Part shown: piece by piece, positions 57,131-64,000 of the stretch
Layout: every line of letters begins with the position of its first letter
Position numbering within the stretch: position 1 is the stretch's first letter
NCBI RefSeq assembly: GCF_030272615.1
Contig: NC_081407.1
Location: forward strand, 269,006,575 to 269,070,574
Origin: Cryptomeria japonica
Taxonomy: Eukaryota; Streptophyta; Pinopsida; Cupressales; Cupressaceae
Reading direction: 5' to 3'
Length of the DNA stretch: 64,000 bases
Translations under genes and position numbers: made by a program
Notes under the pieces: generated by a model
Databases searched by the model: none
What the model was told of the DNA's origin: nothing
What the model saw: the letters and a program-made list of their open reading frames with translations, nothing else

Positions 57131-57807
57131 ACATCAAAAGTGAATTTAGGATAGAGTTCACATGTTTAGATATGGATGTAAACCCTACAAAGGTGGAAAG
57201 AGAGGATGATGCTAGCATGGCATCATGATGATGTTAGCATGGAAGGGGAGGTCACTTGGAGGATGGTGATGCCAACATGTGGGAGTGACATCAATATGAT
57301 GTTAGTAAGAAGGGATTTGTAGAAAAAACCATTTGAACAAGATGCAAGAACTTAATAGATACTAAAAATTTGGCTATTTTACTTAAAATAATCAAATCTG
57401 TTCATTTTTCAAGTCATGGAGTATGAAATCAAGATGAAAGGATTTAATAAAAATTAAATTGTAGATATGTGCTTATTTTATTTTAGAAGCTCAATTTTAT
57501 TTTGTACTTAAGAGATATTAATTAAGTACTCTCTTTTTTATTTAGTCAAAAGTTATTTTATTTAATTTTGAAACTATTTTATTCAGTAAATACATGACAT
57601 AAATTTTACGAGCAAATTATTTTGAAAATATTATATTATTATTAAATATTATAATTTTGATGTAGAAATCATTATCAAATTTAAAATAAAATATGAAAAA
57701 AAAAAAATTAACACATTCGTGTCATTACACTCCACCCCTTGTTATCACTCTAGAACGCCTCTCAACATCAACAAGACTAAAAAACTTATAATACTAATAC
57801 ATTATGA
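57131..57807. other. Noncoding, AT-rich
   Basis: GATGATGTTAGCATGG and GATGCCAACATG words recur around 57205-57300 as a weak repeat. The rest is AT-rich with an A9 run near 57700. No gene. Confidence 0.5.
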
Positions 57808-57923
57808 TCACAGTACCAACACTTCACATTACAAATAACTCTGAATAAAGAATACCACATACAAATCACAGTACCAACACTTCACATTACAAATAACTCT
57901 GAATAAAGAATACCACATACAAA
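57808..57923. repeat. Perfect 58-bp tandem duplication
   Basis: Two identical 58-bp units starting TCACAGTACCAACACTTCAC (57808-57865 and 57866-57923). Perfect identity means it is recent. Confidence 0.95.
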
Positions 57924-58042
57924 TCAGAGACCACCAACAATTTATGCAAAGCATAAACAGGTCAAGTCACCATTTGTAAAGCTTCAAGTTGCTATGGAGT
58001 GTTAAACTTGCCTCTCCTATTTTCAAACTTTTCCTTGAATGA

Positions 58043-58258
58043 TTGTTAGCTCAACAATCAAGTGCTCCAATTTTCAATCGTTCTTACAAGAAATCTATTT
58101 CCTATATTAAATTTTTCTATGGGTCACCCATGCAATTTGAACAGGCTCCCGACAACATTAAGGAATGTGGGTGGTTTAACTCTGCAATGCAAATTAGGTT
58201 GGGTAGTTTGATAGAAGAAAATCCAAACAAATTGATAGAGTATGACTGTGAAATGTGA
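58043..58258 (+). CDS. Small open frame, unknown, possibly an exon remnant
   Basis: About 70 codons with protein-like composition: FNRSYKKSISYIKFFYGSPM, EQAPDNIKECGWFNSAMQIR and LGSLIEENPNKLIEYDCEM. No ATG at the start of the open stretch (it opens with TTG). A TTGTTAG acceptor-like word lies just upstream, so it may be an exon or a fragment of a gene. I do not recognise the family. It lies about 80 bp downstream of the invertase stop on the other strand. Confidence 0.25.
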   Translation: MLAQQSSAPIFNRSYKKSISYIKFFYGSPMQFEQAPDNIKECGWFNSAMQIRLGSLIEENPNKLIEYDCEM

Positions 58259-58339
58259 AGAATAGAAAATTACAAAAAATTTCATGATTAAGCCATGTGG
58301 TTGAAGCTTCGAATAAATTTAGATACCTTACTCTTAGGC

Positions 58340-59045
58340 CTATAATTCATAGGCCCTTATTGTATGGCTAGGCTGTTGAGAGGACACCATGTCCCATGCT
58401 GTCAATTTACTAGCTGTGACAGAAGAAACGCCATTGTTGAATAAGTAAAGGTGAGCATCTTCTCCAATTGCCTGATTAGGATAAACTCTGGCTGTTATAC
58501 AAGTCTTTCCCCCTTCTCCGAAACTTTCTACAATTGAATGGTCAACCTGCACTTTTCACATTGATCAATTCTTTTCTTTTCCAATTATAAGCCCAGGAGA
58601 AAATTACAAATAGCCAAATCATGACTCACCAGTACTCTTAGAGAGATACTCTTTTGGTTGAAGGAAAAAGAAACAAAACTTCCATAAGTTGTTTTATCAA
58701 CATCTGTTTTCAAAGATGATCTACACATACGAAAAAAGTTAAGACTTTCAGTATTGCACATTAATGTTTTAAAGAACTATTTAATATTTTACTGTTGAAT
58801 TGTTCCAACCTGCTCTGGTCACTGCACATTAGAACTTTCATCTTGTTTTGATGTACTCCAACCCTAAAGAAAACAGCTGTTTGTTCGGCCAAATCTTTAG
58901 AAGCCAAAACCAAAAGCCCAAATGGACCAACTATGGTCTTGGTAGCTGCTCCATCCTGGCTGCACAGTTGCTGAGCATCTAAATTGGCATCCATCTTTTC
59001 TACGTCTGCAAGACTTGGTAGATTGAAGGAAACCTCTACATCTGC
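58340..59045 (-). CDS. Acid invertase (beta-fructofuranosidase, GH32), three 3'-terminal exons
   Basis: Plant acid invertases hydrolyse sucrose to glucose and fructose in the cell wall or vacuole. Here are the last 178 codons: exon 59045-58810 ([42 protein letters not shown]), exon 58720-58630 ([20 protein letters not shown]) and exon 58546-58340 ([40 protein letters not shown], end YEL then TAG). Introns begin GT and end AG, and joining them keeps one frame. This is the C-terminal beta-sandwich (GH32C); the catalytic propeller would lie upstream, to the right of this window's LINE or beyond the window edge. FNNG and the [10 protein letters not shown] signature are strongly conserved in the family. 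No stop or frameshift is seen, so this may be a live gene with a LINE in its intron, or a truncated copy. Confidence 0.85.
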
Positions 59046-59125
59046 CTAATGTAAACAACAAACAGTTATAAATAAGATCCAAAATACTAACCTTAAGGTA
59101 CTAAAAAGGTGTCATATTTACATTG

Positions 59126-59184
59126 AAACAGATTAAAATACCAAGTAGACTTATGATTAAATCTGCTGAAACAGATTAAAATAC
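59126..59184. repeat. Short direct repeat at the LINE 5' edge
   Basis: TGAAACAGATTAAAATAC occurs near 59125-59142 and again near 59167-59184, just before the LINE frame. It may be a by-product of LINE insertion; a copy at the LINE 3' end was not found. Confidence 0.5.
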
Positions 59185-59185
59185 A

Positions 59186-62100
59186 ATGAAAATCTTATCT
59201 TGGAATGTTAGGGGCCTTAATGCCCCTAACAAACAAAGGGTGATCAAAAGGAGGATTCTTTTGGTCAGTGCAGAAATTATTTTCTTACAAGAAACGAAGC
59301 TGGACAATAGACAAGCAGTTGCCTTCGGTGATGGAATCAGCCCCCTCTTCAAGACTACCTCTCAATTGACAGTGGACTCAGATGGGGCCTCAGGAGGCCT
59401 AATGATAATCTGGAAGCCTTCCCAAGTAAAAGTTACTGGCATTGCTTCAAACAGGAATTGGATCTTGGCAAAAGTAGTTCACTTCCAATCCAATTCTTCT
59501 TTCCTTGTCATTAACACTTATGGTCCAGTTTCCCCCACCAACAAACGCCTCTTATGGTCCTCCTTAGATTCAATCCTCTCTTCTCATTCTAAGGAACAAC
59601 TCTTTATAGGGGGTGACTTCAATGCCATCAGAAGTTCCTCCGACAAAAGGGGTGGATTAATCCGCTTAGGAGGATCTCAACAGGATTTCAATGACTAGAT
59701 TGATAGGAACGGTCTGATGGAAATAGACTCAGGAGATTTGTTCACCTGGATAAATAGAAGGAAAGGCTTTAGCAATATTGCAGAAAAATTGGATAGATTT
59801 TTTTGGCAAGGCGACTTAAGGAGCCTTCCATTCATCCCTTCATGCTCGGTAATCCCCTGTTCAGGATCGGATCACTACCCCATTCTCCTGTCCTTGACCG
59901 ATAATAGATCTCATTGCAAAGCCCCATTCAGGTTCGAGAACATGTGGATGAAGACCAAAATTTCCTCTCATTGATAGAAAACTGGTGGAAGGAGGCATCG
60001 GTGGTAGGTTCTAAACTCTTCTGCTTTAATGCTAAGCTGAAATTTGTCAAACATAAACTGGTCCAATGGAACTCTCAGCACTTCAGAAACATCTTTTCAA
60101 CAAATTGTTTGCTACAAGGTAGATTGGCAGCTCTAAATGATAGGATCATCCTAGAAGGTATGGATCTGAATTCCTTTCAACAAGAAAAGATGCTCCTACT
60201 GGAATATGAGGATATCTTGTCCAAAGAAGAGATTTTTTGGAAACAGAAATCAAGGGAGAACTGGCTCAGTATGGGGGACAAAAACACTAAGTTTTTTCAT
60301 AATGTGACAAAAATCAGAAGGAGTAAGAACTAGATATCAAAACTAGAGTCCAAAGATAACCGGATCATAGAGGATCCGGCGGAAATCAAGGAGGAAATCA
60401 CTTCCTTCTTCTTCAACCTCTTAAATAACCTTGAAGGCTCCCACCTACTAGAGCAAGATAAGATGTTGGATGTGATCCCCAAGATTATAACAGACAAGCA
60501 GAACCAAAACCTAAAAGAGAGCCTTAAGATGGAGGAAGTGTTCCAAGCCCTCAATCAATTGCCTTCGGGCAAAGCTCCTGGCCCGGATGGCTTCCCATCG
60601 GACTTTTATAAGAAATGTTGGCATATTTTAGGTCAGGACCTTGTGGCAGCCCTAGAATGCTCAAGGAGATCAGGTAGGCTTCTTAAGGAAGTCAACAACA
60701 CATTCATCATCCTCATCCCCAAGAAAGAAAATGCAGTAAAACTAGGTGATTTCAAACCCATATCTCTCTGCAACACTGTCTATAAAATCCTCTCTAAAGT
60801 CATGATGAACAGAATGAAGCCCCTCATGGAATCAATAACATTAGAGGAACAAACAGGGTTTGTTGCAGGTCGCTCAATCCTTAACGGAGCCATAATAGCA
60901 CAAGAAGCAATCCATACTCTTCAAAGCACTAAAAGACCAGGTATGATGATTAAAGTAGACATCTCAAAAGCTTATGATAGTGTTGATTGGCGCTTTCTTT
61001 GCAAGGTTATGCAAGCCTTTGGGTTTGCAAAGCAGTGGATTGATTGGGTCTTTGAATGCATTTCTACTCCAAAATTTTCAATCTTGGTAAATGGGAAGCC
61101 AGAAGGCTTTTTCTCCTCCTCAAGGGGAATTAGACAAGGAGATCCTATCTCTCCCTTTCTTTACATCATAATGGGGGAAATTTTAGGCAGAACAATTAAA
61201 AGAAGCCACATGAACAATCTTTTAGAGGGGGTCAAGGTAACTAGAAACTTTTCAATCACCCACCAGCAGTTTGCAGATGATAATCACCTGTTGGGGGCAG
61301 CAAAAATCAAAGAGGCATCCCATTTTAAACAAATTCTGGACACCTTTGGGAAACCTTCAGGCCAAACTAGGAACAAGGACAAATCCAAGGTTTACTTCTT
61401 TTCTACCCCTAGTCAACTACAGGCTAAAATACTCTCAATCCTGGATTGCAGTGTAGGGTCCCTCCCTTGCATCCATTTGGGAATTCCAATTGATCAGGGA
61501 ACTAGGAGTGCTAGGTCATGGGATCCTCTCAAACTAAAAATGGATCAGTCTTCAAACTCCTGGAAAGGGAAATGGCTGTCATGGGCGGGCAGACTTGTTA
61601 TGATCCAAGCAGTATTATCAGCTCTGCCCATCTACCTTCTTTCCATTCTATCTCTCACAGCAAGTGCAAATACCTTTCTCATCAAGAAAATGAGGAACTT
61701 CTTTTGGCAAAACTCAGAGGAGAAACACAGAATAGCTCTAATTGCATGGGAAAAAATAATCAAGCCTAAAGTCCTGGGAGGCTTAGGCCTTAAGGACCTC
61801 AAATTGCAAAATAAAGCTCTAGGGGCCAAACTAGTATGGAAGTTCATCAGGAATCCAACTATCACATGGTCTAGAATGCTAGCCACTACATACTTACCAG
61901 ATCAAGAGCCAACCAATTTTCTTCGAGCTAACTCATTTCCCAAGGGCTCTAAAACATGGAATTTTTTAATCTCATGCAGAAACCTGATATCAGAACAAAT
62001 ATCATGGGACATCCATGATGGAGCCTCAAGTCTTTTTTGGGAAGATTCTTGGGGTGGCTACCCTCCCATAGCTAATCTTCTCAACATTCCAACAACAAAA

Positions 62101-62856
62101 AACTGGCTTAAACACCACTGGGGTGTCAAAGTAAGAGATTACATGGCCTTTGACGGTTCACCTGGCTCTCAAAGCTGGAGATGGAAATCATTGGATTCAG
62201 TCCCTACTACAAGGGATGATATAGACCAGCTCAAAGATCTGTTAAAAAATAGAAATGTTAATCCGAGAAGAGGACACGATTCTTTAATTTGGGCTCCCTC
62301 CAAAACAGGGCTCTACAATCCTAGAGATGGTTACAGAGTACTGGTCAATAATGCTGCGCAGGATCATCTAGATTTCCCTAAGAAGTTGTTCTGGAGTTCT
62401 AAAGTTATCCCTAAGGCAGGGATCTTTGCATGGCTATCATATCAAAAAAAAAAATTAACTACAGAAAAATTCACAAAAATGGGGTATGAAGGACCCTCTA
62501 GGTGCATCCTGTGCAAAGCTCAATCAAAGACAGTGGACCACCTACTACTCTCATGCCCCTTTGCGTTCAAATGTTGGAGATGGCTCTGTGCCAAACTAGG
62601 CCTGATCTTAGCCCTTCCAAATGATATTAAATCTCTGTTTCAAAGCTGGCCTATCTCTTCCAAGGAGTCCACCCTAAGCTCAATCATGGAATTGTCCCCT
62701 TCTTGTCTAGTTTGGGAAATATGGAAGGAAAGGAATCGCAGACTTTTCGACAACAAATCTAGAAGAATTGACTCAATCTTGAATTCAAATTTTCCATCGC
62801 CCTTGAGAGGGTGGGCCCGCAGTCAAGTGCATCATCCAGTTGTAGTAATGACCTAA
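59186..62856 (+). pseudogene. L1-type LINE ORF2 (endonuclease-reverse transcriptase)
   Basis: Endonuclease and reverse transcriptase for target-primed insertion. It starts MKILSWNVRGLNAPNKQRV with the endonuclease: FLQETK, GGDFNAIRSS, then GSDHYPILLS at about 59870. TAG at 59696-59698 (probably from Trp TGG), a frameshift near 59950, and TAG at 60331-60333 break it. From 60463 it is open for 797 codons: LPSGKAPGPDGFPSDFYKK, KPISLCNTVYKILSKVM, GFVAGRS, KVDISKAYDSVDW, RGIRQGDPISPFL, the catalytic FADD (61270-61281), and a C-terminal zf-RVT region (about 62340-62640) with CILCKAQSKTVDHLLLSCPF. ORF1 and a poly(A) tail are not seen next to it. It is opposite in orientation to the invertase and lies upstream of the visible exons. 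Confidence 0.92.
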
Positions 62857-63132
62857 GCCTTTTCCGATCCTCCTCTCAAGATCACTGATGTATTGTCAAA
62901 TCAATTCAAGGTCTGCGTGGCCCGTCCGGGTGAGTTGGCTTGACAAGGACAAACATCCTCCGCCACCTTTATTGCTAAATTTATTGCGACCACGATCCTC
63001 ATTACTCGGCTTTAAACAGTGTGCCATCTTTCCTCTTCGCAGTTGCCTTTTGCTTTATGTGTTCATTTCCTTCTCTCTGTTTCTCTCTCAGTGCCCTTCT
63101 CCTTCTCTGTTGCTCAACCTGCTCCGTCCCTC
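62857..63132 (+). other. Possible 5' leader of the following reading frame
   Basis: GC-richer than the surroundings, with pyrimidine runs (CTCTCTGTTTCTCTCTC near 63075) and a CCCTCATGGCGG start context at about 63128-63139. It may be a 5' untranslated region. No gene. Confidence 0.35.
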
Positions 63133-63973
63133 ATGGCGGCTGACCCTCCCTTTGGCTTCATCATGAGCGTGTATCCCAGACCCACATGCTGTTTTGGAGC
63201 CGACACTCCAATCTCCCTCTCGACATCCATGAGACAAGTTTCCTTCAGAAAAATCACAGACTTAAGGCTCAAGCGTCTCCTCCTCTTCTCGGATTTCCAC
63301 TCATTTTGGCCATGAAGATGATTTTGGGCAGTGGTCATCTCAATAGAGACGAATATCCTCGGGATAACACCAGCATCTCTTCAAGGTTTGTCGCCTCCCT
63401 TCTTGACCTAAAAATCGCTAAACAGGCAGTCTAGTCTCTCACTAAGAAGCTCTTCTCGGAGGAAGTGACCCAGAGCTCCAGGAAATTCTTAACAAAGCAA
63501 TTCATGATTCTGGGGCCCCTCATCCAGGAGATAGAATCCTTTCTAATGCTCACAGAGAATTGATTAAGTATTACCCCTTCCTGCTTGATTTGAAAGGGAA
63601 GGACCTGGATAAGCACAGAGTGTTTGCGGGTGTTGGCCTTGGCTATCTCAAATGGCGGTTCCTGGGAGAGGATTCAGAAGACCTTGGAAGGGAGGAGGAC
63701 CTTATCCAGTTTGCAAGACTTAACGGCATCCTACCTCCAAAACCAGAAGAGGAAAACCCACAATTGGATCAGGCTAGCAGGGGTCGTGGTTCCAGGGGTC
63801 GTCGTGGGAATGGTTTGAGCTGTGGTAGAGGTCGCCCTCCGGGCAAAGGACGTGGTCGAGACAGGAAGGTGCTCCAGTCAGCTGAAGTTCGACAGGGATT
63901 TGCAAGCAAAGGAAGAGGTCGTGGTCCTTCCAGGAAGCAGCAGCATAACCCCGACACTCCATCTTCAAGCTAG
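63133..63973 (+). pseudogene. Broken reading frame with Arg/Gly-rich C-terminus, unknown
   Basis: ATGGCGGCTGAC begins a short frame (MAADPPFGFIMSVYPRPTC). A second frame carries NTSISSRFVASLLDLKIAKQ to a TAG at 63432. A third, open from about 63465 to 63973, gives EILNKAIHDSGAPHPGDRIL, HRELIKYYPFLLDLKGKDLD, GLGYLKWRFLGEDSEDLGRE and a tail with RGRGSRGRRGNG and GRGRPPGKGRGRD. The tail is RGG-like and would bind RNA. The pieces look like one protein broken by frameshifts or by unrecognised introns. It could be an ORF1-type protein of a second LINE beginning here, or a host gene; no domain decides it. Confidence 0.4.
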
Positions 63974-64000
63974 GATTTTTGTGGTTCCCTCATTTTGATT

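Overview
This is a eukaryotic, plant nuclear window. It is AT-rich and dominated by repeats. It holds plant-type LTR retrotransposons with initiator-Met tRNA primer sites, a plant LINE, a tRNA-derived SINE, and the 3' exons of a plant acid invertase with canonical GT-AG introns. The low gene density and large nested repeats suggest a big genome such as a gymnosperm; that is inference. Only the invertase end (58340-59045, minus strand) looks like an intact host gene. Nearly everything else is mobile DNA or its debris, and most reading frames carry stops or frameshifts.

Layout. 1-1475: polypyrimidine tract, 500-N gap, polypurine tract. 1.9-14.1 kb and 22-34 kb: a mosaic of related noncoding modules, several present 3-8 times, including long runs of a ~53-bp repeat and a 2.7-kb near-identical duplication (3035-5770 and 26076-28812). 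Because the modules recur, copies without an insertion act as empty sites and date several insertions: a truncated retroposon (2716-2942), a solo LTR (6771-9383, TSD AGCTT), a SINE (9908-10090), a copia-type LTR remnant with primer site (10840-11332, TSD CACCT) and a gag fragment (12860-13105). 14117-21942: a complete non-autonomous LTR retrotransposon (TSD GATAT, LTRs of 1226 and 1248 bp) that encodes only gag and a protease-like domain (TR-GAG type), with conspicuous stem-loops. 34-38.7 kb: noncoding, with a hairpin-forming minisatellite.

38.7-56.9 kb is a three-level nest. A decayed Ty3/gypsy element (primer site and gag on the left, protease and RT on the right) is split inside the codons of its gag zinc knuckle by a 15.4-kb DNA transposon (39804-55220; 26-bp imperfect TIRs, 4-bp TSD CTAT). 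The transposon carries a DDE-type transposase gene (plus strand) and a second, convergent multi-exon gene (minus strand). That second gene is itself split by a 4768-bp insertion (46252-51019; TG...CA ends, TSD GGACC) which carries a long unknown reading frame but no visible LTR pair. The transposon also holds a captured HMG-box exon fragment and a copia RNase H fragment.

56.9-64 kb: tandem repeats, the invertase 3' end, a nearly full LINE ORF2 in the opposite orientation (59186-62856), and an unrecognised Arg/Gly-rich reading frame at the right edge. The strongest candidates for something undescribed are the two-gene 4-bp-TSD transposon, the 4.8-kb TG...CA insertion, and the stem-loop system of the TR-GAG element.
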